Positions 1 through 8,859 are shown, counted from the first letter of the stretch. The stretch is 64,000 bases of DNA from an uncultured Sphingomonas sp. (GCA_913775795.1 CAJYLT010000060.1:1-64000); one strand, 5' to 3'. Program-made: numbers and translations. Notes: a model not told the origin generated them from the letters alone.

Positions 1-138
1 ACCAAGCTCGGCAACAACCAGCGGCTGGCCATGCCGTACCGGAATTGGGACCGGATGGACGAAAAGACGCAGAAATCCGTCCGAAAGCAGGCCGCCTCCT
101 ACCTCAGGACGCTTGGCGGGGGGCGCGCTTCTTCGTAG
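1..138 (+). CDS. C-terminal fragment of an unidentified protein (truncated by window start)
   Basis: Frame 1 is open from base 1 to TAG at 136-138 (TKLGNNQRLAMPYRNWDRMDEKTQKSVRKQAASYLRTLGGGRASS*). Confidence 0.5.
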   Translation, partial: TKLGNNQRLAMPYRNWDRMDEKTQKSVRKQAASYLRTLGGGRASS

Positions 139-168
139 GCTGAGGTCAAATCACAAGGGAGGACTGTC

Positions 169-999
169 ATGGATTCGCTCGTTTCGACCGAATGGCTCGC
201 CGGGGAACTGGGTGCGAGCGACCTGCGCCTCGTCGATGCGACCTGGTTCATGGCCGGACAGGGCGACGCCGCCGCCGATTACGAGAAGGCGCATATCCCG
301 GGCGCGGTGTTCCTCGACCTGGAGGACGTGCGCGACACGTCGAGCCAGCTGCCGGTGATGCTGCCCGCGGCGGAAAAGTTCGCCAGCCGGATGCAGTCGC
401 TGGGCCTCGGCGACGGCAGCCGCATCGTCCTTTACGACAATTCGCCGTACAAGACCGCGGCGCGCGGCTGGTTCATGCTCAAGACCTTCGGCGCGCACGA
501 TGTCGCAATCCTCGACGGCGGCCTCGCCAAATGGCTGGCCGAGGGGCGGCCGACAGAGAGCGGGCGCGAGACGCTGCGCCATCGCCACTTCACCGTCTGG
601 GACGACCGCAGTGCGGTGCGCAGCCTGTCGGACATGAAGGCGAATGTGGACAGCAAGGCCGAACAGGTGGTCGACGCCCGCTCCGCCTCGCGCTTCTCGG
701 GCGAGGAGCCGGAGCCGCGCGCGGGGACGGCCTCGGGCCACATTCCCGGGTCGTCGAACGTGCCGATCGCGCGGCTGTTCAACGCCGACGGCACCTACAA
801 GTCGAAGGACGAGCTGCGCGCCGCGTTCGAGGCGGCGGGAGTCGACGTGGAGAAGCCGATCGTCACCACCTGCGGCTCGGGCGTCACCGCCTCGGTCCTT
901 GCCTTCGCGCTGCACCTGCTGGGGCAGAAGGCGGCGCTCTATGACGGCAGCTGGTCCGAATGGGGCGCGGACAAGGACACGCCCAAGGCGACGGGGTGA
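169..999 (+). CDS. sseA: 3-mercaptopyruvate/thiosulfate sulfurtransferase, two rhodanese domains
   Basis: Two rhodanese-like repeats; C-terminal active-site loop CGSGVTAS; SD-like GGGAGGA upstream of the ATG. Confidence 0.92.
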   Translation: MDSLVSTEWLAGELGASDLRLVDATWFMAGQGDAAADYEKAHIPGAVFLDLEDVRDTSSQLPVMLPAAEKFASRMQSLGLGDGSRIVLYDNSPYKTAARGWFMLKTFGAHDVAILDGGLAKWLAEGRPTESGRETLRHRHFTVWDDRSAVRSLSDMKANVDSKAEQVVDARSASRFSGEEPEPRAGTASGHIPGSSNVPIARLFNADGTYKSKDELRAAFEAAGVDVEKPIVTTCGSGVTASVLAFALHLLGQKAALYDGSWSEWGADKDTPKATG

Positions 1000-1004
1000 G
1001 ATTT

Positions 1005-1137
1005 ATCCTCCCGGCACGGGGAGGGGGACCGCCAGCCGTCGGCTGATGGTGGAGGGGGGCTTTCGCGGGTGTCATGGCATGCGGCCAACCCCCACCACCA
1101 TGCTGCGCATGGTCCCCCTCCCCGTTCCGGGGAGGAA
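1005..1137. repeat. Imperfect long inverted repeat / REP-like palindromic intergenic element
   Basis: CCTCCCGGCACGGGGAGGGGGACC on the left is nearly the reverse complement of GGTCCCCCTCCCCGTTCCGGGGAGG on the right, with an inner GATGGTGGAGGGGG / CCCCCACCACCAT pair. Confidence 0.75.
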
Positions 1138-1172
1138 TTGTTCGTTCCGGCCGGTCGCGCTACCGAAAGCGC

Positions 1173-2375
1173 ATGACCAAGCCCCGCGACCCCGCCGCCC
1201 CGATCGCCGACGCCACCCGCGTGGTACAGGGCGGGCGCCGCGAGGAATGGACGCAGGGGATCGTCAACCCGCCGGTCTGGCGCGCCTCGACCATTCTCTA
1301 CGACGACGTGGCCGATCTGCGCGCCAATGCGCGGCGCGATACGACGCATCGCCTGTTCTACGGCCGGCGGGGCACGCCGACGCAGTGGAGCCTTGCCGAT
1401 GCGCTCAACGAGCTGGAGCCGGGAGCGGAGGGGACGCTGCTCTATCCCTCCGGCGTGGCGGCGATCGCGACGGCGCTGCTGGCGGTGCTGTCGCCCGGCG
1501 ACGAGGTGCTGATCCCCGACAGCGCCTATGACCCCACGCGCTCGCTGGGCAACGGCATTCTCAAGCGGATGGGGATCGCGACGCGCTTCTACGAGCCCTT
1601 GGTGGGGGCGGGGATCGCCGACCTGATCGGCCGCGCCACGCGGGCGATCTTCATGGAAAGCCCCGGCAGCCTGACGTTCGAGGTACAGGACGTGCCGGCG
1701 ATCGTCGCCGCGGCGAAGGCGCGCGGGATCGTCACGCTGCTCGACAATACCTGGGCGACGCCGCTCCTGTTCCCGGCGATCGCGGAAGGGGTCGATTACA
1801 CGATCCTCGCCTGTACCAAGTACGTCGTCGGCCATTCGGACGTGATGCTGGGATCGGTAACGGCCGGCCCCGGGCAGTTCGAGGCGCTCAGGACCGCGAC
1901 CTATCAGCTCGGCCAGTGCGTCAGCCCCGACGACGCTTGGCTGGGCAGCCGGGGCTTACGTACGATGAAGCTGCGGCTTGACGAACAGGGGCGCTCGGCG
2001 CTCGCCATTGCGGAGTGGCTGAAGGGCCGGCCGGAAGTGGCGCGGGTGTTGCACCCGGCGCTGCCCGATTGTCCGGGGCATGACGTGTTCAAGCGCGACT
2101 TTGCAGGACCGGCAGGCTTGTTCAGCGTGGTGCTGAACGGTGGCAGCGATGCCGGCCGCGTCGCGATGATCGACGGGCTGGCGCATTTCGGTATCGGCTA
2201 TAGCTGGGGCGGGTATGAGAGCCTCGCGCTGCCGATCGACCCGCAGCACTATCGCTCCGTCACGCGGTGGAAGGCCGAGGGTCCGATGATTCGGCTACAG
2301 ATCGGGCTGGAGGACACGGGCGACCTAATCGCCGATCTGGAAGCGGGGCTGGCGCGGTTCGCGGCGGCCGGCTGA
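1173..2375 (+). CDS. metC: Cystathionine beta-lyase (Cys/Met metabolism PLP-dependent enzyme)
   Basis: MTKPRDPAAPIADATRVVQGGRR...NPPVWRASTILY; PLP-lysine region ACTKYVVGHSDVMLG. The internal ATG at 1173 is a better start than 1074, which lies in the palindromic element. Confidence 0.88.
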   Translation: MTKPRDPAAPIADATRVVQGGRREEWTQGIVNPPVWRASTILYDDVADLRANARRDTTHRLFYGRRGTPTQWSLADALNELEPGAEGTLLYPSGVAAIATALLAVLSPGDEVLIPDSAYDPTRSLGNGILKRMGIATRFYEPLVGAGIADLIGRATRAIFMESPGSLTFEVQDVPAIVAAAKARGIVTLLDNTWATPLLFPAIAEGVDYTILACTKYVVGHSDVMLGSVTAGPGQFEALRTATYQLGQCVSPDDAWLGSRGLRTMKLRLDEQGRSALAIAEWLKGRPEVARVLHPALPDCPGHDVFKRDFAGPAGLFSVVLNGGSDAGRVAMIDGLAHFGIGYSWGGYESLALPIDPQHYRSVTRWKAEGPMIRLQIGLEDTGDLIADLEAGLARFAAAG

Positions 2376-2377
2376 CC

Positions 2378-3241
2378 TCAGCCTGTCTTGTCGATCCCCA
2401 CCACGCGCCGCGCCTTCGCGATGGCGCGGTACGCGGTCGACTTGGCGAGATTCTGCGCCGGATACCGCTTCGGCGCCGTCGGCGACAGGCCGACATCGCG
2501 CATCATCGCATTGAGATTGTGCGCATATTGCTCGCGATAGCTCCACTCGGACCGCCAGGTGATCGAGAAGGACACCGACGTTGCCGGACCATTCTGCACC
2601 CAGTGCGGTGCCTTGACCGGCACATAGATCGCCTCGCCCGGCACGATCGTAATCGGCTGGCCACGGTCCTTGATCTCGTCGCGGTAGGGCAGGTTGCGGT
2701 GCGCGCCGCGGTGGAACGCCTCGTGCGCCTCCGGCCTCACTACATCATGGTCGGCGGGGTCGAAGACGGTCATCGTCTTGGTCCCGCGCAGTTGCAGCAG
2801 GATGTTGTGCTCGGGGTCGAAGTGGAACGGCGTCACCGCGCCCGGTGACGAGACGAAGATGAACGCCTCGCGCTTCAGCATCGGGCCGGTCGAGGGGGCG
2901 GCGAGGGGGGCGATCTCGTCCAGCACCTCGTCCATCAGCGCCTTGTACGCCGGGTCCTGCTCGACGAACTTCAGCACCATCCAAGACCCGTTTTCCTCGA
3001 TCGACCGGATCGTGTCGGCGAAGGAGAGGCCGTTGTCTCGGACGCTGTCGGGGTCGACGCCGATCGGCAGGTCGGCGAGGTTCTGTTCGACGTCGACCGG
3101 CCGCATCCGCTGGGCCAGGCCGACCAGCGACTGGAGCTCGAACAGCTTGTGCCCGACCAGGCGGTGGGTGAGCTTGCCCGCGGTTTCGGGATAGAGCGCG
3201 TCGAAGGTCGACCGCGCGCCGTCGTCAAAGATCTGCGTCAT
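2378..3241 (-). CDS. Cupin-like (JmjC/cupin_8-type) domain protein
   Basis: HFDPEHN ... APHWVQNG metal-binding pattern typical of Fe(II)/2-oxoglutarate-type cupin-like proteins. Confidence 0.75.
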   Translation of the reverse strand: MTQIFDDGARSTFDALYPETAGKLTHRLVGHKLFELQSLVGLAQRMRPVDVEQNLADLPIGVDPDSVRDNGLSFADTIRSIEENGSWMVLKFVEQDPAYKALMDEVLDEIAPLAAPSTGPMLKREAFIFVSSPGAVTPFHFDPEHNILLQLRGTKTMTVFDPADHDVVRPEAHEAFHRGAHRNLPYRDEIKDRGQPITIVPGEAIYVPVKAPHWVQNGPATSVSFSITWRSEWSYREQYAHNLNAMMRDVGLSPTAPKRYPAQNLAKSTAYRAIAKARRVVGIDKTG

Positions 3242-4421
3242 CGTCGTCGTTCCGTGGCTGGGGATTCGAAGGGTTTCGCCGCGCCTTGATCGCGGCCCAA
3301 CCGCGCTCGACCGCGCGCGCAGCGGCGAAGGCGAGGCGCCCGCGCGCGCCGCCGATGGGGAGCGTCAGGCGAACGATGCCGCGCCGCTCGGCCCACAGGC
3401 TGTCGATCATCGGGTGGTTGGCCGCGGCGCAGCTGTCCATCCAGTCGATGCCGGGCGCATTGAGGATGCCATAATTCTCGATCTGGATGAGGACGCCGGG
3501 CGAGAAGCGCGCGTAATCCTCGTCATAGGCGATCTTGAACGAGGCGCTGCCTGGTGGACACAGGAAGTTGACGAGCATCGCGATCGTCCGGTCGGCCACC
3601 GTCATGCGCAGGATTTCCAGCCGCCCGGCATCGTGCGCCCCCGCCAGCGCCTCGGCAAAGAAGCCGCGCTTGGCTGCATCGCTGCCCAGCGCCGATCCTT
3701 CCCGGCCCTTCCAGCCCGACGCTTCAAGCACGAGGAAGGCGTCGATCCATTCGCCCAGGTCATCGCCGGGGGTGAGCCGCGTCGTCACGACCGAACCCAG
3801 TTCGGCGAGGCGATTGGCGAGGCGCTTCAGTTCCTTGCGCTTCTTCTTGCGCACCGTCGCCTCGTAATAGGCGGTGGGCGAAAGGTCGCTGGCGAGCAGC
3901 GCGCGCTCGTGGCGCATGACCGTCGCGATCGGGCGGTCGGCGACCGCGGCGAGCGCCCGGTGCGCGGCGCCGTCCTCGACGATTGCGGTCAGGTGGAGAA
4001 GCGGGGGAAGGCCGGGTGTCCGGTCGAGGCAGGCGAGCATCGCCGCCATCGCCGCCGCCTCCTCGCCCGCGCGGAGCAGCGGCATCCCGAGGAACGCGTT
4101 GGCGTGGACCCAGTTCGACAGCGTCGGCAGCGGGATGCGGTAATAGCGTGGCTCGACGCCAAGCGGCATCAGGCCGACCAACGCCTCGCCGCGAAACGCC
4201 GCTACCGCGCGAACCAGCGCGGGGTCGCCGAGGTGGCGGGCGGAGGCCATGACGAACCAGCGTTCGGCGAAGGGATTGGGCTCGGCCGCGTGGCTGGTAC
4301 AGGCGTCCCAGGCTTCGCCATGCGTCGCATCGAGCTCGGCCAGCGTCGTCAGGCGCGCCGACACGGGCACCTCCGTCGCCTGATCCCGCTCGATCGGTGA
4401 ATGGTACAGCGCTGCCTCCAC
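3225..4421 (-). CDS. GNAT / BioF2-like (CelD-FemAB superfamily) acetyltransferase
   Basis: RKKKRKELKRLANRL ... SGWKGREGSALG ... FKIAYDEDYARFSPGVLIQIENY, characteristic of the BioF2-like acetyltransferase domain. GTG start; overlaps the cupin-like gene by 17 nt. Confidence 0.75.
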   Translation of the reverse strand: MEAALYHSPIERDQATEVPVSARLTTLAELDATHGEAWDACTSHAAEPNPFAERWFVMASARHLGDPALVRAVAAFRGEALVGLMPLGVEPRYYRIPLPTLSNWVHANAFLGMPLLRAGEEAAAMAAMLACLDRTPGLPPLLHLTAIVEDGAAHRALAAVADRPIATVMRHERALLASDLSPTAYYEATVRKKKRKELKRLANRLAELGSVVTTRLTPGDDLGEWIDAFLVLEASGWKGREGSALGSDAAKRGFFAEALAGAHDAGRLEILRMTVADRTIAMLVNFLCPPGSASFKIAYDEDYARFSPGVLIQIENYGILNAPGIDWMDSCAAANHPMIDSLWAERRGIVRLTLPIGGARGRLAFAAARAVERGWAAIKARRNPSNPQPRNDDDDADL

Positions 4422-4434
4422 GATGGGGCCAGCC

Positions 4435-4452
4435 TTAACGATCAGCCGTTAA
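4435..4452. promoter_or_regulatory. Palindrome TTAACG-N6-CGTTAA just upstream of the GNAT gene
   Basis: TTAACG (4435-4440) atcagc CGTTAA (4447-4452), 14-31 bp from the GTG start at 4421. Confidence 0.35.
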
Positions 4453-4475
4453 CAAGCCGCTGCCGAAGACGCAGA

Positions 4476-4507
4476 AACGGCGCCGGATCCCCCGAACCGG
4501 CGCCGTT
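4476..4507. terminator. Hairpin downstream of ctrA (possible terminator)
   Basis: AACGGCGCCGG (4476-4486), loop ATCCCCCGAA, CCGGCGCCGTT (4497-4507): perfect 11-bp stem. Only a weak T-tract. Confidence 0.5.
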
Positions 4508-4550
4508 CCCGGTTTCCCCCGCTCGGGGAAGGTCGTCGGTCGTCAGGAAG

Positions 4551-5252
4551 TCAGGCGACCTGCGCCTCGTGCACTTCCTCGGGATCGCGCAGCACATAGC
4601 CGCGGCCCCATACCGTCTCGATGTAATTGTCACCCTCGGTCGCCATCGACAGCTTCTTGCGCAGCTTGCAGATAAACACGTCGATGATCTTGAGCTCGGG
4701 CTCGTCCATTCCGCCATAAAGGTGGTTGAGGAACATTTCCTTGGTGAGCGTCGTGCCCTTGCGGAGCGAGAGCAGCTCCAGCATCGCATATTCCTTGCCG
4801 GTCAGGTGCACTCGCGCGCCATCGACCTCAACCGTTTTGGCATCGAGGTTGACCGCCAGCTTGCCCGTCTTGATGACAGACTGCGAATGACCCTTCGATC
4901 GGCGGACGACGGCGTGAATCCGCGCGATCAGTTCCTCGCGGTGGAAGGGCTTGGTCACGTAATCGTCGGCGCCGAAGCCGAAGCTGCGCACCTTCGAATC
5001 CATCTCGGCAACGCCCGACAGGATCAGCACCGGCGTCTGCACCCGCGCCACGCGCAGCTTCTTGAGCACGTCGTAGCCGTGCATGTCGGGCAGGTTCAGG
5101 TCGAGAAGAATGATGTCGTAGTCATAGAGCTTGCCAAGGTCCAAGCCCTCTTCGCCAAGATCGGTCGAATAGACATTGAAGCCTTCGGTCGCGAGCATCA
5201 GCTCGATCGCCTTGGCAGTGGTAGGCTCGTCCTCGATCAGCAACACGCGCAT
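4551..5252 (-). CDS. ctrA: Cell-cycle response regulator transcription factor CtrA
   Basis: [63 protein letters not shown]... plus OmpR-type winged helix, near-canonical CtrA. Start at the ATG of MRVLLIEDE. Confidence 0.95.
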   Translation of the reverse strand: MRVLLIEDEPTTAKAIELMLATEGFNVYSTDLGEEGLDLGKLYDYDIILLDLNLPDMHGYDVLKKLRVARVQTPVLILSGVAEMDSKVRSFGFGADDYVTKPFHREELIARIHAVVRRSKGHSQSVIKTGKLAVNLDAKTVEVDGARVHLTGKEYAMLELLSLRKGTTLTKEMFLNHLYGGMDEPELKIIDVFICKLRKKLSMATEGDNYIETVWGRGYVLRDPEEVHEAQVA

Positions 5253-5323
5253 CGGCCGGATCCCCTGTCCCTGTGGCGAGATGCGCACTGCCCCCTTTGG
5301 CCGGCCGCTCGCTGGACTTCAGC

Positions 5324-5358
5324 ATTAACCTAAACAGCCCTGAAGCCAAAAGGTTAAT
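5324..5358. promoter_or_regulatory. Candidate CtrA-box inverted half-sites upstream of ctrA
   Basis: ATTAACC (5324-5330) and GGTTAAT (5352-5358), a perfect 7-bp inverted repeat of the TTAACC CtrA half-site, in the ctrA promoter region. Confidence 0.45.
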
Positions 5359-5364
5359 TTCTCG

Positions 5365-6303
5365 CTAAGGCGCGGTAATCTGCGAGTCGGTGTGCTTACC
5401 TTCTCGTTCGCAAACGTTACGGAAGCGTTCGGTAAGCCAGCCGATCAACAATTCAACCCGCGCCGGGCGGCGGGGACTGGGCGGGGTCAACAGGTGCAGC
5501 GCCACCGGCGGCGCACGCCATTCGGGCAGGATCGCGACGAGCGCGCCCGAGGCCAGTTCGCGGTCGACGATGAAGTCCGGCAGCCGCGCGATGCCCAGCC
5601 CCGCCACGAGCGCAGGGAGCATCGCCTCCCCATTATTGGTCATCAGCGGCCCGGCGGCGCGTACCGCCGCCGTCTCGCCGCCCGGCCCTTGGAACAGCCA
5701 CGTCGCATTGGGCAGGTTTGTGTAGCTGAAACAGGCATGCTCGGCGAGTTGCGCCGGGTGCGTTGGCGTGCCGGCGCGCGCCAGATAGGCGGGGCTGGCG
5801 ACGACGTGCGCGGTGACGGCCGACAACCGGCGCGCGCGCAGCGAACTGTCGGGCAGGTCGGCGATGCGCAGCGCGATGTCGATCCCCTCGGCCACGATGT
5901 CGACGCGCGAATCGGAGAGCGCCAGCTCGACCTCGATCCCCGGATGCGCGGCCATGAAGTCGGCGATCGCGGGCGCGACGTGGCGGATGCCGAAGGTCAT
6001 CGGCGCGGCGACGCGGACGAGGCCGGTGGGCGCGCGTGCGCTTTCAAGCGCGGTTTCCTCGGCGGCCTGTCCCTCGGCCAGGATGCGCTGCGCATGTTCG
6101 GCAAGCGACCGGCCGCTATCGGTCAGCGTCAGCCGGCGCGAGGTACGGTGGAACAGCGCGGTGCCCAGACGCGCCTCCAGCCGGCTGATTGCCTTCGACA
6201 CCGTCGCCTTGCTGATCCCCAGCGCCTGCGCCGCGCCGCTGAACGATCGCTGCTCGACCACGCAGGCGAAGATCGCCCAGGCTTCGAAGTCGGGCAATTG
6301 CAT
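5365..6303 (-). CDS. LysR family transcriptional regulator
   Basis: N-terminal HTH (FSGAAQALGISKATVSKAISRLEARLGTALFHRTSRRLTLTDSG) and LysR substrate-binding domain. Confidence 0.92.
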   Translation of the reverse strand: MQLPDFEAWAIFACVVEQRSFSGAAQALGISKATVSKAISRLEARLGTALFHRTSRRLTLTDSGRSLAEHAQRILAEGQAAEETALESARAPTGLVRVAAPMTFGIRHVAPAIADFMAAHPGIEVELALSDSRVDIVAEGIDIALRIADLPDSSLRARRLSAVTAHVVASPAYLARAGTPTHPAQLAEHACFSYTNLPNATWLFQGPGGETAAVRAAGPLMTNNGEAMLPALVAGLGIARLPDFIVDRELASGALVAILPEWRAPPVALHLLTPPSPRRPARVELLIGWLTERFRNVCEREGKHTDSQITAP

Positions 6304-6309
6304 CGGGGC

Positions 6310-6975
6310 TTAGTCCGCGCCGAAGCCGGCGGCCGCGAACCGCTCGGGCAGCGGCGCTTCGGCCTCGATCGCCGCTTTGCCCTCGCGGGGCAGCAACAGC
6401 CGCTGGGCGTGGAGCAGCATCCCGTCGCGCTCGGCCCGACCGTAATGCGGATCGCCGACGATGGGGATGCCGAGGCCGCTGGCGGCGTGGACGCGGATCT
6501 GGTGCGTGCGGCCGGTTTCCGGCGTAAAGGCGACGAGTGCGCGGTCGCCCTCGGCGCGGATCACGTCCCAGTGCGTGACGGCACGCTTGCCGCGCGGATC
6601 GGGGACGATCCGCCAGCCGGCCTCCGCGGTCGAGACCTTGCCGAGCGCCATGTCGATTGTGCCGGTTTCCTCGCCCGGCACACCGGCCAGCACGGCCAGA
6701 TACCGCTTCGCCACGAGGCCGCTCTCGAAGGCTTGCTGGAACCGCTTGTGCGCCTTGGGGTTGCGCGAGAGCAGAAGGCAGCCGCTGGTGTCGCGGTCGA
6801 GCCGGTGGACGGGAAGGGGCGCGCGTTTGAAGCCGAAGGTCAGGTCATCGAGCATCGCGGCAACGCTGGGCGATCGGTCGCGCGGTTCGTCGACGGGCAG
6901 CCCGGCGGGCTTGTCGAGGATCAGCGCCTCGCCGTCGATGAAGAGGACGCGGTCGGCTAGGTCGGGACGGTTCAT
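6310..6975 (-). CDS. RluA-family pseudouridine synthase
   Basis: MNRPDLADRVLFIDGEALILDKPAGLPVDEP...VHRLDRDTSGCLLLSRN...TGRTHQIRVHAASGLGIPIVGDPHYG. Confidence 0.92.
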   Translation of the reverse strand: MNRPDLADRVLFIDGEALILDKPAGLPVDEPRDRSPSVAAMLDDLTFGFKRAPLPVHRLDRDTSGCLLLSRNPKAHKRFQQAFESGLVAKRYLAVLAGVPGEETGTIDMALGKVSTAEAGWRIVPDPRGKRAVTHWDVIRAEGDRALVAFTPETGRTHQIRVHAASGLGIPIVGDPHYGRAERDGMLLHAQRLLLPREGKAAIEAEAPLPERFAAAGFGAD

Positions 6976-7768
6976 GGCCCCGCGCCTAGCATGGGCGGCG
7001 CTGATCGGGGAGGGGGCGCTGCTCGCGCTCGCCGGCTGCGCGCCGGTCGCCAAGCCCACGCCCGCGGTAACGGTCGCGGCCCCCGCGCCGATGACGCCGC
7101 TGCCCGCCGCGCCCCCGCCGGTGCTGGTCGCCGCGGCGCGGCCGCCGATCGCGTTGTGCGGGCGAGGCACCGTGTCGCCGGGGCCGGACGGGCGGATGCT
7201 CAACCATTTCCCCTATCCCGAGATGCCGGCAAGCGCGCTGGTCCCCGCGCCCGCCTCGCTCGGCGACGGCGGGTGCCGGGTGCATCCGGCGATGCTGCCC
7301 GACCTCCAGCGGCTGATCGCCGCCGCCGATGCCGACCCGCGCGTGGCGGGCAAGCTGCGCGCCGTCTCCTGCCAGCGCAGCATCGCGTTTCAGGAGCGGA
7401 CGTTCTGCGCGGGCATCCTGTCGGGGCGGACGCAGGGGTTCACCGACCGTGCCTGGGCCTCCGCCCCGCCGGGCCACAGCGAGCATGCGACGGGCTATGT
7501 CATCGACTTCGGCACGCGCGACCGCGGCGGGTGCCCCGATGCCGACGCCTGCTTCGCGGCGAGCGACATGGGCAAGTGGCTGCTCGCCAATGCCGCGCGC
7601 TACGGCTTCGAGCTGAGTTTCCCGGCGGGCAACAGGCAGCAGGTGAAGTGGGAGCCATGGCACTGGCGCTGGGTCGGAACGAGCGCGTCCGCGGCGGGCG
7701 CGGAGCCGGCACGGCGTGCATTTGCGTTGGCGCGCGCGCGGTTTCCGGCAAATCCCCGCGTTAATTAA
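6974..7768 (+). CDS. M15-family (VanY-like D-Ala-D-Ala carboxypeptidase) lipoprotein
   Basis: Lipoprotein signal MAPRLAWAALIGEGALLALAGC; HSEHATGYVIDFG ... WEPWHWRWVG zinc-peptidase motifs. Confidence 0.85.
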   Translation: MAPRLAWAALIGEGALLALAGCAPVAKPTPAVTVAAPAPMTPLPAAPPPVLVAAARPPIALCGRGTVSPGPDGRMLNHFPYPEMPASALVPAPASLGDGGCRVHPAMLPDLQRLIAAADADPRVAGKLRAVSCQRSIAFQERTFCAGILSGRTQGFTDRAWASAPPGHSEHATGYVIDFGTRDRGGCPDADACFAASDMGKWLLANAARYGFELSFPAGNRQQVKWEPWHWRWVGTSASAAGAEPARRAFALARARFPANPRVN

Positions 7769-7808
7769 ATCGGAACGGGTTGATCCGATTATCAGGCTGG
7801 CCTAGATG

Positions 7809-7932
7809 GCCGGCAACCCTTGGGGAGTAGTCACCCGCATCAGCGGGGCTGTCGTCAACAAGCTCGATCCAGTGGATCGTGGCGGCAGCAGCGGTTTCAG
7901 GCCGCCCGACGAGACCAACGGCAGCGCCGGTC
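7809..7932 (+). ncRNA. yybP-ykoY (Mn2+) riboswitch candidate upstream of mntP
   Basis: Conserved TTGGGGAGTAG (7820-7830) and CGACGAGACC (about 7907-7916) with intervening stem sequences, ~60 nt before mntP. Matches the known yybP-ykoY loop motifs and gene context. Confidence 0.8.
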
Positions 7933-7988
7933 CGCTTTGGGCCATGGTCGGTCGCTGTCGTTCGTCATCGGCCCCCAGGATTAGTCAC

Positions 7989-8564
7989 ATGCCCGGTATT
8001 CTCACGCTCGGCGCGCTCGGCGCCAGCCTTTCGGTCGACGCCTTTGCCGCCGCGCTCGGCAAGGGGGCACAGGCGCCACGGACGCGGTGGCGCGACGCGC
8101 TGCGCGTTGGCGCGGTGTTCGGCTTTTTCGAGGCGCTGACCCCGGCGGCGGGCTGGCTGCTCGGCTATCTGGTTAACGACTGGATCGCCGACTGGGACCA
8201 TTGGGTGTCGTTCGTGCTGCTGGCGGTCATCGGCGGGCACATGATCGTCCATGGCCTGCGCGGTGGCGATGCGGACGCGGCGGTCCCGGCGGCGGGCGAG
8301 ACCAATTATTTCCGGCTGATGCTGACTGCGCTCGCCACCAGCATCGACGCGGCGGCGGTGGGCGTCACGCTGGCGCTGATGGACGTCAACATCGCGGTCG
8401 CGTGCATTGTGATCGGCGGGGTCACCTGCCTCGTCGCAACGGGCGGCGTGATGCTGGGCAAGCGGGTGGGGCCGTATCTCGGCAACTATGCCGGGATCGT
8501 CGGCGGCGTGGTGCTGGCGGGGATCGGCACCGCGATCCTCCTCCAGCACACCGGCGTCATCTGA
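7989..8564 (+). CDS. mntP: Manganese efflux pump MntP family protein
   Basis: MPGILTLGALGASLSVDAFAAALGKGAQ...LTALATSIDAAAVGVTLALMDVNI, the MntP/YebN duplicated motif. The supplied ORF start at 7806 would run through the riboswitch. Confidence 0.9.
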   Translation: MPGILTLGALGASLSVDAFAAALGKGAQAPRTRWRDALRVGAVFGFFEALTPAAGWLLGYLVNDWIADWDHWVSFVLLAVIGGHMIVHGLRGGDADAAVPAAGETNYFRLMLTALATSIDAAAVGVTLALMDVNIAVACIVIGGVTCLVATGGVMLGKRVGPYLGNYAGIVGGVVLAGIGTAILLQHTGVI

Positions 8565-8568
8565 TGCC

Positions 8569-8859
8569 TCAGCCGCAGGTGAGCTTGACGATCTTCCCCC
8601 CCGCATCGACCTCGACGTTCAGGCGGTCGGGGCGGAAGTCCATCGTCAGCGCCGAGCCGCTTTCGTAGCGGCGGACGGTCCGCGCCCCCGACGCGGCCTT
8701 GGCGCTTTCGACCGTGGCGGCATCACCCATCCGGCCGATCCGGTCCTGCACCGGCGTGGCATCGCACTGCGCGCCGCTCGCCGGATCGGCCGTGGCGGGG
8801 GCGGGCGTCTGGGTACAGGCGGCTAGCGCCAGCAGGGCGATGGGGGCGACTCGGATCAT
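8569..8859 (-). CDS. Peptidase inhibitor I78 family lipoprotein
   Basis: [17 protein letters not shown] lipobox; CDATPVQDRIGR...ARTVRRYESGSALTMDFRPDRLNVEVDAGGKIVKLTCG matches the I78 pattern. Confidence 0.8.
   Translation of the reverse strand: MIRVAPIALLALAACTQTPAPATADPASGAQCDATPVQDRIGRMGDAATVESAKAASGARTVRRYESGSALTMDFRPDRLNVEVDAGGKIVKLTCG

Noticed and set aside
5392-6960. 522-aa plus-strand ORF opposite the LysR and RluA-family genes
   Set aside because: Antisense shadow; both minus-strand genes have clear families.
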